Positions 25,054 to 34,852 of a stretch of DNA of 64,000 bases are shown piece by piece. Origin of the DNA: JBBIQH01 sp964475945. GTDB taxonomy: Archaea; Thermoproteota; Nitrososphaeria; Nitrososphaerales; Nitrosocaldaceae. The notes below the pieces were generated by a model. That model did no database searches. It saw nothing but the letters and a program-made list of their open reading frames with translations, and was not told the origin of the DNA. The position numbers and the translations under genes are program-made. The stretch lies in the NCBI GenBank assembly GCA_964475945.1, contig CAYYYF010000003.1:31825-95824 (forward strand), written 5' to 3'. Each line of letters starts with the position of its first letter. The stretch's first letter is position 1.

Positions 25054-25332
25054 ATGGCTCAGTACTATAACAATGAGGATAGGGCAAGGGAAGAGGAGAT
25101 GAGGCTTGCACGTGAGAGGGTTCTTAGGATACTGCTGACCCCAGAGGCTAGGCAGAGGTTGAACAACCTTAAGATGGTTAGGCCTGAGTTAGCAAGCAGT
25201 GTAGAGGATTACATAATTGCTATGGGCTCGCAGGGTAGGCTTAATAAGGCATTAACGGATGAGGAGCTTAAGCAGATACTTCTACAGATACAGAGTAGCA
25301 AGCGTGAGTTTAGGATAAACTTTAGGAGGTAA
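25054..25332 (+). CDS. PDCD5/TFAR19-family DNA-binding protein
   Basis: A 92-residue, highly charged three-helix protein. REEEMRLARERVLRILLTPE, ARQRLNNLKMVRPELASSVE and YIIAMGSQGRLNKALTDEEL match the archaeal PDCD5 family (named for the human apoptosis protein). Archaeal members bind DNA or associate with ribosome-linked operons; the precise role is unsettled. Its place in the S19e operon agrees with other archaea. Confidence 0.9.
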   Translation: MAQYYNNEDRAREEEMRLARERVLRILLTPEARQRLNNLKMVRPELASSVEDYIIAMGSQGRLNKALTDEELKQILLQIQSSKREFRINFRR

Positions 25333-25342
25333 ATACCAAAGG

Positions 25343-25996
25343 ATGGATAAGAGCAGATATAGTATTATAGACCTTACTAGGATTATAACCACTGAGATGC
25401 CAGTATTTGAGAGAAGAGTAAAACCTCTAACAATACCATGGGCTAGGCTGGATATGCATGGATACGATCTAGAGCTTGTATTTATGAGCACTCATACTGG
25501 CACACATATGGATGCGCCTAAGCACTTCACCCCTGAAGGGTATAGCATAGATGAAGTACCCTTGAGTAAACTTGTAAGTGATGCCATCCTTGTAAAGGTT
25601 AAGAGAGGGGCAAGGGAGTACATTACAAGAGATGATCTTAAATGGATTGAGGGTATGGATGTAAGAGGTAAGAGCATTGTAATATCTAGTGGTTGGGAGC
25701 ATGAGTATGGTAATGATGCATACTACCTTGATAGTAACCCTGGATTAAGCAAGGATGCAGCTGAGTATCTGCTTAAGAAGGGTATAATACAGGTAGGTAT
25801 AGATACAGCAAATATAGATCATCCAGATGATAAGGGTTTTACTGTGCATAAGGTATTGCTATCAGAGAATGTTACAATAGTGGAGAACCTATGCAACCTT
25901 GATAGCATAGATGCTAAAGAGTTTACATTCATAACCCTACCGTTAAGGTTAAAGGGTGCAAGTGGATCCCCTGTTAGAGCATTGGCAATGCTATGA
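25343..25996 (+). CDS. Cyclase / kynurenine formamidase-like metal hydrolase
   Basis: A 217-residue protein of the cyclase family. The metal motif STHTGTHMDAPKHF is intact (residues about 53-66). GVDTANIDHP-like spacing is present as IDTANIDHPDDKGFTVHKVL, and IVENLCNLDSI is the closing helix. Some members hydrolyse N-formylkynurenine, others act on different amides or lactones; no kynurenine genes are nearby, so the substrate is open. It starts 10 bases after PDCD5 and its end overlaps the convergent radical SAM gene by 6 bases. Confidence 0.82.
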   Translation: MDKSRYSIIDLTRIITTEMPVFERRVKPLTIPWARLDMHGYDLELVFMSTHTGTHMDAPKHFTPEGYSIDEVPLSKLVSDAILVKVKRGAREYITRDDLKWIEGMDVRGKSIVISSGWEHEYGNDAYYLDSNPGLSKDAAEYLLKKGIIQVGIDTANIDHPDDKGFTVHKVLLSENVTIVENLCNLDSIDAKEFTFITLPLRLKGASGSPVRALAML

Positions 25997-27049
25997 TATG
26001 AACTCAAACCTCTTGCTCCTCTTCCTTAACCTGCCTATTATAGGTATAGGGTAGGAGCAGAACCTGCACCTGTTATACTCATCTAGATTCCATGCAGTTA
26101 TGTTGTAACCAAACCTACCTACAACTATGCTCTTACACTCTGGGCAGTAAGTATTCTCATACCTATGCCCAGGTACATTGCCTATGTATACATACCTAAG
26201 CCCAACCTCTTTAGCAATAGCATAATGCCTCTCAAGGGTCTCAACTGGTGTAGATGGTAGATGCATCATCTTGTAATCTGGATGGAATCTTAGGAAGTGT
26301 AATGGCACGTCTGGACCAAGCTCATCGTATATGAATCTAGCAAGCCTTCTAGCAGACTCAAGGTCATCCCCTATCTCTGGAACTACAAGATCAGTAACCT
26401 CAACATGTATACTTGTCTTATCCCTTATCTCTATCAAGGTATCAAATACTGGCTGAGGATCTGGTATGCCTATATACCTTCTAACAAAGTTCCTCTCCCC
26501 ACTACCCTTAAAGTCTACGGTTATGCAATCAAGGAACTCCTTCATCATACTAACTGCCTCTGGTGTTGCATAACCATTTGATACAAATATATTGAATATG
26601 CCCTTCCTACTTGCTATTACACCACAATCTCTAGCAAACTCTATGAATATTGTAGGCTCATTGTACGTATAAGCAATCCCTTCACACCCATAATACTCTG
26701 CCTGCTCAACAACCTGCTCAGGGCTCATATCAACCCCTTCTATCTTTCTCCTCTGGCTTATATCATAGTTCTGGCAGTATTGGCAGAGCCAGTTGCAGCC
26801 TGTTGTTGCTATCGAGTATATCCTACTACCTGGATTGTAATGGATTACAGGCTTCTTCTCTATTGGATCTATCTGCCCTGCTATAACCTTGCCATATACA
26901 AATAGGTATAACTTGCCATTTACATTACCCCTTATACCACATAACCCAATCTTACCCTCTGGTATTGAGCAGTACCTTGCACATGCTGTACACTTTACCC
27001 TAGAACCCTCCTTCTTGTATAGTATAGCATCCTTTCCTATAACTAGCAT
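25991..27049 (-). CDS. amrS: AmmeMemoRadiSam-system radical SAM enzyme
   Basis: A 352-residue radical SAM protein. An N-terminal cysteine set VKCTACARYCSIPEGKIGLC precedes the SAM-cluster motif TTGCNWLCQYCQNYDISQ (CxxxCxxC type, near residues 78-86). VDFKGSGERNF and FLRFHPDYKMMHLPSTPVET are typical of AmrS. The C-terminus has a second zinc-like set, YCPECKSIVVG and CRFCSYPIP. The family cooccurs with AMMECR1 and Memo proteins; AMMECR1 is 20 kb away here. The substrate is unknown, and older annotation as pyruvate formate-lyase activase is probably wrong. Confidence 0.88.
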   Translation of the reverse strand: MLVIGKDAILYKKEGSRVKCTACARYCSIPEGKIGLCGIRGNVNGKLYLFVYGKVIAGQIDPIEKKPVIHYNPGSRIYSIATTGCNWLCQYCQNYDISQRRKIEGVDMSPEQVVEQAEYYGCEGIAYTYNEPTIFIEFARDCGVIASRKGIFNIFVSNGYATPEAVSMMKEFLDCITVDFKGSGERNFVRRYIGIPDPQPVFDTLIEIRDKTSIHVEVTDLVVPEIGDDLESARRLARFIYDELGPDVPLHFLRFHPDYKMMHLPSTPVETLERHYAIAKEVGLRYVYIGNVPGHRYENTYCPECKSIVVGRFGYNITAWNLDEYNRCRFCSYPIPIIGRLRKRSKRFEFIS

Positions 27050-27093
27050 ACTATATTATACTCTTCTCTCATATTAGTATATTGCTGGTAATG

Positions 27094-27618
27094 CTATCTC
27101 TTATCTGCAAGGGAATTGCTTAACCAGTGTATGCCTTGTGTAGTTATCCTATACCTTGCACCCTGCTCAGTGCTATCCTTCTCAACATACCCTGCCTTAA
27201 CCAGTTCACTCAACCTAGAGCTTACAGACTTTGGCTTCAAGCCAGTTGCTATCTGTATCTCCTGCGCAGATGCGCTTGCTGTATCTGCCTTCCTAAGCTC
27301 TAACATAATCCTGTATGCTACTAGTTGCAATGCTATTATCTCCTTATCACTCAACCTCTTACCACTCTCGTTTATTACCCTAGGACCCTCAGGTGTTAAC
27401 CTTATGTACTCTGCAAATATGCTCATAAGCTGGGGTAATGAGTAATTCAATGTTATCCTGCTTGCTATATCCAAGTTAGGTACTATGTTAAGTAGGAATC
27501 TATGGATAGAATCGAGCACAGCCTCTGCGGATCCCTTAAACTCTACACTGATATCGTTTACCCTTATAGTTGCTGTTACCTCTGGCATTGTATCTGCATC
27601 CATATCTACTACATCCAT
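27094..27618 (-). CDS. Winged-helix regulator, thaumarchaeal type
   Basis: A 174-residue protein. The C-terminal half is a winged helix: ELRKADTASASAQEIQIATG, LKPKSVSSRLSELVKAGYVE and QGARYRITTQGIHWL. The N-terminal 60 residues form an alpha/beta sensor-like part (IRVNDISVEFKGSAEAVLDS). The start overlaps the stop of the upstream regulator, so the two are cotranscribed and, by N-terminal resemblance, probably paralogues. Targets are unknown. Confidence 0.7.
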   Translation of the reverse strand: MDVVDMDADTMPEVTATIRVNDISVEFKGSAEAVLDSIHRFLLNIVPNLDIASRITLNYSLPQLMSIFAEYIRLTPEGPRVINESGKRLSDKEIIALQLVAYRIMLELRKADTASASAQEIQIATGLKPKSVSSRLSELVKAGYVEKDSTEQGARYRITTQGIHWLSNSLADKR

Positions 27619-28118
27619 TACAATGCATCTATAGCCTCATTATTACTTTTATCATTGCTTGCCTCTGTAAGCAACTCTGTAGATGCTGTATAAACAAACT
27701 CATTATCCTGCCCCTTGAACCTTCTAAGCTTGTTATGCTGTGCTAGCCTTAGCAATGTTACTGCTACAGACTGCTTTGGGTATGCCAAACCATAGTGCTC
27801 AAGCACCTTCTTAACATCACCAAGCCTCCTTGCACTCCTACCCCATGGTGTCTTGAATATCTTAATTATTATATCACTAAGCGAGTCTCCCTTCTCTATC
27901 CTTACCTCTGGTATCTCATTACTCTCACCAACCAAGGGTGAATTATCCTGCATGTTCATGCCTACAACTCCTATATTAGGAATTGATGCTATTACACATG
28001 ATACCCTATGTAGAAGCAGTGGGATACTATCTATAACCTTCTCCAATGAATCTGCTGGTGATTCTATCTCTACCTCTCCTATCCCAACCTTAACCCTTAT
28101 CTTTATGCTTGATGACAC
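27618..28118 (-). CDS. Winged-helix-like protein paired with the next regulator
   Basis: A 166-residue protein with an N-terminus like its neighbour (IKVRVGIG-like beta strand, then SPADSLEKVIDSIPLLLHRV). The middle is SLSDIIIKIFKTPWGRSARR, then DVKKVLEHYGLAYPKQSVAV and TLLRLAQHNKLRRFKGQDNE, a helix-turn-helix with a wing. DNA binding is likely but unproven. One gene pair, one base overlap. Confidence 0.6.
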   Translation of the reverse strand: MSSSIKIRVKVGIGEVEIESPADSLEKVIDSIPLLLHRVSCVIASIPNIGVVGMNMQDNSPLVGESNEIPEVRIEKGDSLSDIIIKIFKTPWGRSARRLGDVKKVLEHYGLAYPKQSVAVTLLRLAQHNKLRRFKGQDNEFVYTASTELLTEASNDKSNNEAIDAL

Positions 28119-28233
28119 GTAATCTTCACGCTCAAGTATTATAAAACTCTTTTTGCTCCCTCTTTTATTATTCTAATGTAATATTAATCTTGTTAGCATA
28201 TTCATGGTATAACTCTACCTTCTCTGCTTTGAA

Positions 28234-28503
28234 TCATCTATCTGTTATCTTCTTATCAAGCTCAAGGAGTATTGGTGCTGAGGCATTACCAAGCAATGTA
28301 TTAAGTGCATTTAGCAAGCAATCCTTATCTATGGTATTAGAGTTTATACCTCGCCTATTAAGGTATGATAGTATAGCCCTCTTGCTACTCTCACCCAAGG
28401 GTGATAGTGCATTATTTAATGCTGACCATAGCATATCTCCACATGCTCCTCTCTCTACCCCATTCCTACCGTCAAGAAAGAGATTTCTGCCCATAAATCC
28501 CAT
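28234..28503 (-). CDS. NitrOD5-like small protein
   Basis: An 89-residue helical protein. LWSALNNALSPLGESSKRAI, SYLNRRGI, then KDCLLNALNTLLGNASAPIL resembles the NitrOD5 domain (Nitrosopumilus output domain), common in Thaumarchaeota as a stand-alone or fused signalling output. The function of this domain is not established. Likely start is the ATG at 28503; a later methionine at residue 4 is possible. Confidence 0.6.
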   Translation of the reverse strand: MGFMGRNLFLDGRNGVERGACGDMLWSALNNALSPLGESSKRAILSYLNRRGINSNTIDKDCLLNALNTLLGNASAPILLELDKKITDR

Positions 28504-28569
28504 TACTTGGTGAAACTAAAAAGGATTTAGTATGTATTAGATGATACAAGCAAGGGTAGATATATGACT

Positions 28570-30477
28570 CTAGCCATTGCAGAGAGATTCTAGCCTCTCC
28601 TTAAGCACTCTGTTAACCTTGCTACCATCTACCTTACCCCTTAACCTGCTCATAGCTATACCCATAAGTGCACCCAAAGCATTCATACCCTTTGCCTTTA
28701 TTAGATTGCTGTTCTCATTTATTATACCATCTATTATCTTGATAAGATCCTCATCACTTACAGCCTTGAGCCCTAAGATGCTTACTGCTTGAGCAACGTT
28801 ATCTGCATTACCCTCCATTATAGTGCTGAATATGTTAGGTATGGACTCCTTTGCTATATACCCTTTAGCAAGCATGTTGAATGCATCCCTGATATGCTCA
28901 ACCTTTAACCTGCTTGTATCCAAGCCCTGCCTCTCAAGGCTTACAATACCCTCTGTGAGCACTGAGGCTATGAACGATGCCTGTATGCTATAAGTAGAGG
29001 CTAGCTCCTCGAATAACTCAAAGTACTCGGAGTCAAAGACCTTCTCTGCCAATACCCTATTAATATTATACCTCCTGCTCAACTCCTCTATATATTCAGC
29101 CCATGGCTTTGGTACACTCTTCATAAGGCTATCGAGCATATCCTTGCTTACTACTATAGGAGGTACATCGGTCTCAGGGTACATCCTTGCTGCCCCTGGT
29201 CTAGGTCTACTGTACACTGTTCTACCATCATCTGTAGCCGCTCTGGTCTCTGCTGGCACTCCAATGAATGCATACCTTAGCCTCTCGATAACAGCATCTA
29301 TAGCATTCCTAACCTGCTCATCTGCACCAGCAAGGAGTATGAATGCATCTCTACTATCAAGCCCTAAATAGCTCCTTATAGACTCTAACTCCTTATCAGT
29401 TATCCCGTATGCTGGCAGTTCATCTGAGTGGAATATCCCTCCTAGCCCATAGAACCTAACCATCTCTCCCAACTCCTTCCCAAGCCTTATATCCTTGTAG
29501 GGCTCATATGCAAGCATACCAGCAAAGCCCTTAACTACTATAGCCTTAACAACACCTTGCCTCTCCAATGCATTTCTTATAACCCTTGCCCTAGTATCCC
29601 TTAGTATATCGGTAACATCATGTACTGAGGTATTGAAACTCAAGCCCTTCTCTTTTAGCATCTCTGCTATTATATGTAATGCATACTGCCTATGCATCTC
29701 ATACTCTATAACCTTCTTTAACTGATCAAGCCTCTGAACCCCTTTAACCTCCACAACACTCCTGCTGTTGAGTATTGATATGTTAACATCCTGCCTTATA
29801 GTACCTAAGCCTCTAGCAACCCTCCTACTTGCCCTAAGCAATCTACCTAGGGATAATGCTACATCTACCAACTCATCTATACCTGCTGTTACAGGCTCCA
29901 ACGCTATCTCTATCAAAGGTATACCTAACCTATCCAATGCATATGTTCTAACATTGCCCTCATCCTTAACAAGCCTAGCAGCATCCTCTTCTAGGCATAT
30001 GCTCTGAACCCTAACCTCCCTACCCTTAACCTTTAGCATACCATCTGTAGCAATAAGCATAGTCCTCTGGAAGCCTGTTGTATTTGAGCCATCTATGACT
30101 ATCTTGCGCATAACATGTATCTCATCCACTACCTTAGCATTCAATGCAAGTGCTATTATAAGTGCAGTCTCCAAAGCCTCTCTATTAACATCTCCTGGAG
30201 GCTCCTCGTCCATCTCAACTAGGCATGACGTGCTCTTACTTGCAAGATACCTTATCACCTTACCCTTTGAGAACTCAAATAGTGCTGCCTTATCATACTC
30301 ACCTAACTCGCTTAGGGTAGGCCTTAACCTCCTTATGAACTCGTAATCGTAACTATCACTGCTTGCATTACCTATGTTAGGGCATCTGCAGAATAACTTG
30401 CTCTTACTAGCAAGTTGCTGGTGTATCTCAAACCCAACCTTAAGGTTTATCTTATGAGGATCAAGACTTATGCTCAT
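28570..30477 (-). CDS. gatE: Glutamyl-tRNA(Gln) amidotransferase subunit E
   Basis: The archaeal-specific amidotransferase subunit that binds Glu-tRNA(Gln) and, with GatD, converts it to Gln-tRNA(Gln). At 635 residues it is full length. VGFEIHQQLASKSKLFCRCP starts the GatB/E cradle, FQRTMLIATDG and RQDVNISI follow, and a tail domain ends in LMGIAMSRLRGKVDGSKVNR. GatD follows directly upstream (33-base gap). The presence of GatDE implies no GlnRS, as in all archaea. Confidence 0.95.
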   Translation of the reverse strand: MSISLDPHKINLKVGFEIHQQLASKSKLFCRCPNIGNASSDSYDYEFIRRLRPTLSELGEYDKAALFEFSKGKVIRYLASKSTSCLVEMDEEPPGDVNREALETALIIALALNAKVVDEIHVMRKIVIDGSNTTGFQRTMLIATDGMLKVKGREVRVQSICLEEDAARLVKDEGNVRTYALDRLGIPLIEIALEPVTAGIDELVDVALSLGRLLRASRRVARGLGTIRQDVNISILNSRSVVEVKGVQRLDQLKKVIEYEMHRQYALHIIAEMLKEKGLSFNTSVHDVTDILRDTRARVIRNALERQGVVKAIVVKGFAGMLAYEPYKDIRLGKELGEMVRFYGLGGIFHSDELPAYGITDKELESIRSYLGLDSRDAFILLAGADEQVRNAIDAVIERLRYAFIGVPAETRAATDDGRTVYSRPRPGAARMYPETDVPPIVVSKDMLDSLMKSVPKPWAEYIEELSRRYNINRVLAEKVFDSEYFELFEELASTYSIQASFIASVLTEGIVSLERQGLDTSRLKVEHIRDAFNMLAKGYIAKESIPNIFSTIMEGNADNVAQAVSILGLKAVSDEDLIKIIDGIINENSNLIKAKGMNALGALMGIAMSRLRGKVDGSKVNRVLKERLESLCNG

Positions 30478-30510
30478 GCTTATGTATATGCATCCATGCT
30501 TAATCTACCT

Positions 30511-31812
30511 TTACTTGAACTCATTGGCAATATCCTTAAGCATAACCTCTCTAGCCTCATCTAGGCTAAAGTTTGCTAGAGCCCATGATAGCTTTGCATA
30601 TGCTACCTCAGATAGCATATTTAAAGGCATTACACCAATCCTTAATAAATCCCTCCCTGTCTCATATACAGTCATCCTTAGCCTACCCCATATACACTGT
30701 GAGGTCATGTATACAAGCATGTTATGCTCTATAGCATCCCTTAAGGAATTGAAGGTATACTTGCCTACATGCCCTAGCCCTGTGCCCTCTAATATCAAGC
30801 CTCTATAACCCTTTGATACTAAATAATCTATTATGCTAGGATCAAAGTTAGGGTAGAACTTTATTAATGCTACCCTCTCATCGAATCTGCTCTTAACATT
30901 AGGCACCCTACTCTTATCCCTCTTTATGCTATTGCTACCCATCTCTATCCTTCTAGAGTTAACATCTACCATTGCAACAGGATCTGTATCTATTGACTTG
31001 AATGCATCCCTACTGCTTGTATGGTTCTTCCTTACCCTAGTGCCCCTATGTATAGCAATCTTATCATCACTGCTGGAAGAGTGCATTGCAACAAATACCC
31101 CTGCTGTATCTGCTTGGGATGCAAATAGTGTAGCCCCTATAAGGTTATATGCTGCATCTGAGGATGGCCTATCTGATGATCTCTGAGAGCCTACTAGCAC
31201 TACAGGCACTGGTAGGCTTTGTAGAGCAAAGCTTAGTGCTGCAGATGTGTAATGCATCGTATCTGTGCCATGTGCTATTACTATACCATCATAGCCCCTT
31301 GCTATTATATCTTTAACACTCTCTGCTATCATACTCCAGTGTTTGCATGTTATATTCTCGCTATACTCTTGCATTAGAATGTAAGGGTCTATTGATGCTA
31401 TCTCATTCAACTCAGGCACCATTAGGTAAAGGTCAAGTGATGTAAGTGCTGCTTTAACCCCTCCTGTCCTATAGTCTATCTTGCTTGCTATAGTGCCCCC
31501 TGTGCTTATCAGTGCTACCCTTGCATCAGCATTCCTTGCTACTGCTATAGGCTCCTTCCTCTCCTTACCCTTACCTTTTACATCCTCTACCTCCTCTGCC
31601 TTTACAATATCTACTATCCTATCTACATCTATGCCTATGTTGTAGCCATTATCTAACTTTATTACTACATGAGCATCATCAGCAAGCTCATACCTAGGCA
31701 TGATTATACCTCTATACTCCCTCTCCATAGTCTTAATTACTACACTTGAGCCTACGCTTATACCCTTATCCTTGAGCAGTGAGTATGCCTTGCCCTTATA
31801 CGCAATACTCAT
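30511..31812 (-). CDS. gatD: Glutamyl-tRNA(Gln) amidotransferase subunit D
   Basis: The asparaginase-like ammonia-releasing subunit, 433 residues. An N-terminal SH3-like domain (SVVIKTMEREYRGIIMPRYE) precedes the asparaginase fold. ALISTGGTIASKIDY supplies the first catalytic threonine, and VIAHGTDTMHYTSAALSFAL the second with its aspartate. VVLVGSQRSSDRPSSDAAYN is also typical. In operon with gatE; divergent from the Lrp-type gene. Confidence 0.95.
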   Translation of the reverse strand: MSIAYKGKAYSLLKDKGISVGSSVVIKTMEREYRGIIMPRYELADDAHVVIKLDNGYNIGIDVDRIVDIVKAEEVEDVKGKGKERKEPIAVARNADARVALISTGGTIASKIDYRTGGVKAALTSLDLYLMVPELNEIASIDPYILMQEYSENITCKHWSMIAESVKDIIARGYDGIVIAHGTDTMHYTSAALSFALQSLPVPVVLVGSQRSSDRPSSDAAYNLIGATLFASQADTAGVFVAMHSSSSDDKIAIHRGTRVRKNHTSSRDAFKSIDTDPVAMVDVNSRRIEMGSNSIKRDKSRVPNVKSRFDERVALIKFYPNFDPSIIDYLVSKGYRGLILEGTGLGHVGKYTFNSLRDAIEHNMLVYMTSQCIWGRLRMTVYETGRDLLRIGVMPLNMLSEVAYAKLSWALANFSLDEAREVMLKDIANEFK

Positions 31813-31907
31813 AGACTGCTATCATGCAGCAGGTAATAAAACTTTATTTTTATAAAATATAAGTTATGATTTATAAACTTATATATTATTTAATGGATTA
31901 CCAGATT

Positions 31908-32474
31908 ATGGGAAGGAGTAGAGAGATTGATGAGAGGGATATGGAGTTGCTTAGGCTTCTATACAGTAATCCTACACTAACCCAGGTTGAGTTGGCCAAG
32001 ATGCTAGGTCTAACACAGGCCGCAGTATCATTAAGGTTAAAGAAGCTGAAGAGGTTAGGTATCATAAGGGAGTTAAGGTATGCCATAGACCCCTTTAATA
32101 TAGGGTTGGAGGTTACAGGTGTGGATGTGCATGTAAAGGATGCATCTAAGATGGTAAGTAAGTTCATGCACTGCCCATGCATGATAAATATCTTCTCCAA
32201 TGGTAATAGGATATTCCTGCTTATGGCAAGTAATGATAAAGAATTGCTAGAATCTTGTATATCAAGGCATATCAATAGGGATGATAATGTAATAAATACT
32301 ATCCCTAGGATGATAAAGAGTACCTTGAGCCCAATAAATAATACTAGGGTATATGATTATGGTAGAGTGCTTAATACTACCCCCTGTGAGGATAAATGTA
32401 ATGAGTGCAAATACTATGTAGATAATGGTGGCAGATGCCCTGGATGCCCTGTAACAGTATTCTATAAAAGATAA
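31908..32474 (+). CDS. Lrp/AsnC-type regulator with a C-terminal cysteine cluster
   Basis: The N-terminal helix-turn-helix is clear: RDMELLRLLYSNPTLTQVEL, AKMLGLTQAAVSLRLKKLKR. The middle (GVDVHVKDASKMVSKFM) takes the place of a RAM domain but is poorly conserved. The C-terminus carries CEDKCNECKYY and GRCPGCPVTVF, five cysteines as C-x3-C-x2-C and C-x2-C, plus CPC in the middle. A zinc or iron-sulfur site is plausible, hence metal or redox sensing. Starts at 31866, 31893 and 31908 are in frame; 31908 fits a TATA-like box 25 bases upstream. Confidence 0.75.
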   Translation: MGRSREIDERDMELLRLLYSNPTLTQVELAKMLGLTQAAVSLRLKKLKRLGIIRELRYAIDPFNIGLEVTGVDVHVKDASKMVSKFMHCPCMINIFSNGNRIFLLMASNDKELLESCISRHINRDDNVINTIPRMIKSTLSPINNTRVYDYGRVLNTTPCEDKCNECKYYVDNGGRCPGCPVTVFYKR

Positions 32475-32581
32475 AGTAAAGTTTTCTTCTATTTCTATTC
32501 TTCAATCCTTCTGTTCTTAGCATTTCTTCTATAACTCTTGCCTATCCTCAATTAAATTTAATTAAATTACTCTGCTGCTAT

Positions 32582-34753
32582 CTATCTGTAGTATGGTACT
32601 GTAACCTTCTCGCCAGGCTTGCCTTCCTTCTGCTGCCTTACCTTCTTTACAGCCTCCTCAAAGTGCCTCTGGTATATCTTTGCCTCCTCAACATGCTTGG
32701 CAGCCTCCTCAGGGGTTGGATACTTTGATAGGTATTCATGTAGCACCAAAGATACTGCTGTATTTGCTACTGCTGCAACATCCGCACCACTAAAGTCCTC
32801 GCATAGCTCTGCTATCTTATCAAGCCTAACATCCTCTGCTAGAGGCTTGTTTTTTGTATGTATCTCAAGTATCTTCTGTCTTGCATATTTATCAGGCATC
32901 CCTACGTATATCAACTTATCAAACCTCCCTGGCCTTAAGAGTGCTGGATCCACCATATCTATCCTGTTGGTTGCTGCTAGCACAACCACTCCCTGCAGTG
33001 ATTGTATACCATCCATCTCAGTGAGCAACTGGCTTACTACCCTCTCAGTTACCATGCTATCCCCTCCCATACCCCTTATTGGGGCTATGGAATCTATCTC
33101 ATCAAAGAATATTACACAAGGTGCTGCCTGTCTTGCCCTCCTAAAGACCTCCCTTACGCCTCTCTCACTCTCCCCAACCCACTTGCTCAGTAGCTCTGGA
33201 CCTCTTACACTTATGAAATTAGCCTCGCTCTCTGTTGCTACTGCCTTTGCAAGCATGGTCTTACCTGTACCTGATGGCCCATGGAGTAGTATACCTTTAG
33301 GCATAGTATGCCCTAACTTCTTGTATAGATCTGGGTACCTTAATGGCCATTCTACTGCTTCTTGGAGTTGCCTCTTAACATCCTCAAGCCCACCTATATC
33401 ACTCCACTTAACATCTGGACTCTCTATGTAAACTTCTCTCATTGCAGAGGGTGTAACCTCCTTGAGTGCCTCCATGAAGTCATCCATCGTTACTATAAGT
33501 TTGTTGAGCACCTCTGGTGGTATCTTCTCCTCCTCTAAGTTAAGCTCAGGTAATACCCTCCTTAAACACTTCATTGCTGCTTCTTTGCATAGATACTCAA
33601 GATCAGCACCAACGAACCCATGGGTCATATTTGCTATCTTCTCTAGATTCACATCTGTTGCAAGTGGCATATTCCTTGTATGTATCTGTAGTATCTCTAA
33701 CCTTGCCTTCTTATCAGGAACCCTTATCTCAATCTCCCTATCAAACCTACCTGGCCTCCTTAATGCTGGGTCTATAGCATTGGGTCTATTGGTTGCTGCT
33801 ATGACTATAACCTTGCCTCTAGACTCTAGACCATCCATGAGTGAGAGTAACTGGCTTACTACCCTCCTCTCCACCTCACCTGTAACCTCTTCCCTCTTTG
33901 GTGCTATGGAGTCTATCTCATCTATGAATATTATGCTTGGTGCCTTCTCCCTAGCCTCCTTGAATATCTCCCTTAACCTTGCCTCACTCTCACCGTAGAA
34001 CTTGCTCATTATCTCAGGACCAGAGATGCTTATAAAGTGTGCATTGCTCTCATTTGCTACTGCCTTTGCTAGCAGTGTCTTACCTGTACCAGGTGGACCA
34101 TAGAGCAGTACACCTTTAGGTGCCTCTATACCCAACTTCTCGAATATCTCTGGATGTCTTAGAGGGAGCTCAATCATCTCCCTAACCTTCTGTATCTCCT
34201 CTTTAAGCCCTCCTATATCCTCATAGGTAACCTTTGGAACCCCTCTTATGGTCTCACCCTTCTCTGCTATATGGAATATGGTCTTCTGTGTAACTATAAC
34301 AGCCTCTGCATTTGCCGGTTGGACAGCAACAACCTGGAATGTTAATCTACCTCCAAAGTATGGTACCATAACATTATCCCCTTTGACTAGAGGCATACTC
34401 TCTAGAGCATCCGCAAGGTAACGCTCATCTATTGGTGGTATAGCCTCTAAAGGAGCAACTATAACCTTCTCTGCTGTTACAGCCTTGATCTTCTTAACAA
34501 TAACCGTATCGCCTATAGCAACCCCTGCATTGTTCCTAACCAACCCATCTATCCTTATTATACCCTTGCCCTCATCAGATGGGTATAGTGGTAAGCACTT
34601 TGCTACTGTTCTCCTCTTACCTTTTATCTCAACAACATCACCTGTTGATGCTCCAAGATTATCCATTGATTCATAATCTATCCTTGCAACACCCCTCCCT
34701 ACATCCCTAGTATAAGCCTCCAATACCTTGAGAGTGAATACCTTCTGACTCAT
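32582..34753 (-). CDS. cdc48: Cdc48/VAT-type AAA ATPase
   Basis: A hexameric unfoldase that feeds substrates to the proteasome. At 723 residues it has the N domain (double-psi barrel, ARIDYESMDNLGASTGDVVE) and two AAA modules. D1: LLYGPPGTGKTLLAKAVANE and IIFIDEIDSIAPKREEVTGE. D2: LLHGPSGTGKTMLAKAVATE and VIFFDEIDSIAPIRGMGG. The Walker A of D2 has serine in GPSGTGKT, seen in several homologues. The tail ends in YYR, matching the HbYX motif that docks on the proteasome. Confidence 0.96.
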   Translation of the reverse strand: MSQKVFTLKVLEAYTRDVGRGVARIDYESMDNLGASTGDVVEIKGKRRTVAKCLPLYPSDEGKGIIRIDGLVRNNAGVAIGDTVIVKKIKAVTAEKVIVAPLEAIPPIDERYLADALESMPLVKGDNVMVPYFGGRLTFQVVAVQPANAEAVIVTQKTIFHIAEKGETIRGVPKVTYEDIGGLKEEIQKVREMIELPLRHPEIFEKLGIEAPKGVLLYGPPGTGKTLLAKAVANESNAHFISISGPEIMSKFYGESEARLREIFKEAREKAPSIIFIDEIDSIAPKREEVTGEVERRVVSQLLSLMDGLESRGKVIVIAATNRPNAIDPALRRPGRFDREIEIRVPDKKARLEILQIHTRNMPLATDVNLEKIANMTHGFVGADLEYLCKEAAMKCLRRVLPELNLEEEKIPPEVLNKLIVTMDDFMEALKEVTPSAMREVYIESPDVKWSDIGGLEDVKRQLQEAVEWPLRYPDLYKKLGHTMPKGILLHGPSGTGKTMLAKAVATESEANFISVRGPELLSKWVGESERGVREVFRRARQAAPCVIFFDEIDSIAPIRGMGGDSMVTERVVSQLLTEMDGIQSLQGVVVLAATNRIDMVDPALLRPGRFDKLIYVGMPDKYARQKILEIHTKNKPLAEDVRLDKIAELCEDFSGADVAAVANTAVSLVLHEYLSKYPTPEEAAKHVEEAKIYQRHFEEAVKKVRQQKEGKPGEKVTVPYYR

Positions 34754-34852
34754 ACTATACTACATATTATTATTCCCTTATATCTTTATACTTTGTGGTA
34801 GGAGAGAAACGAACATAATATATTAATATTACTATAGTATAAAAGCAAGAGG

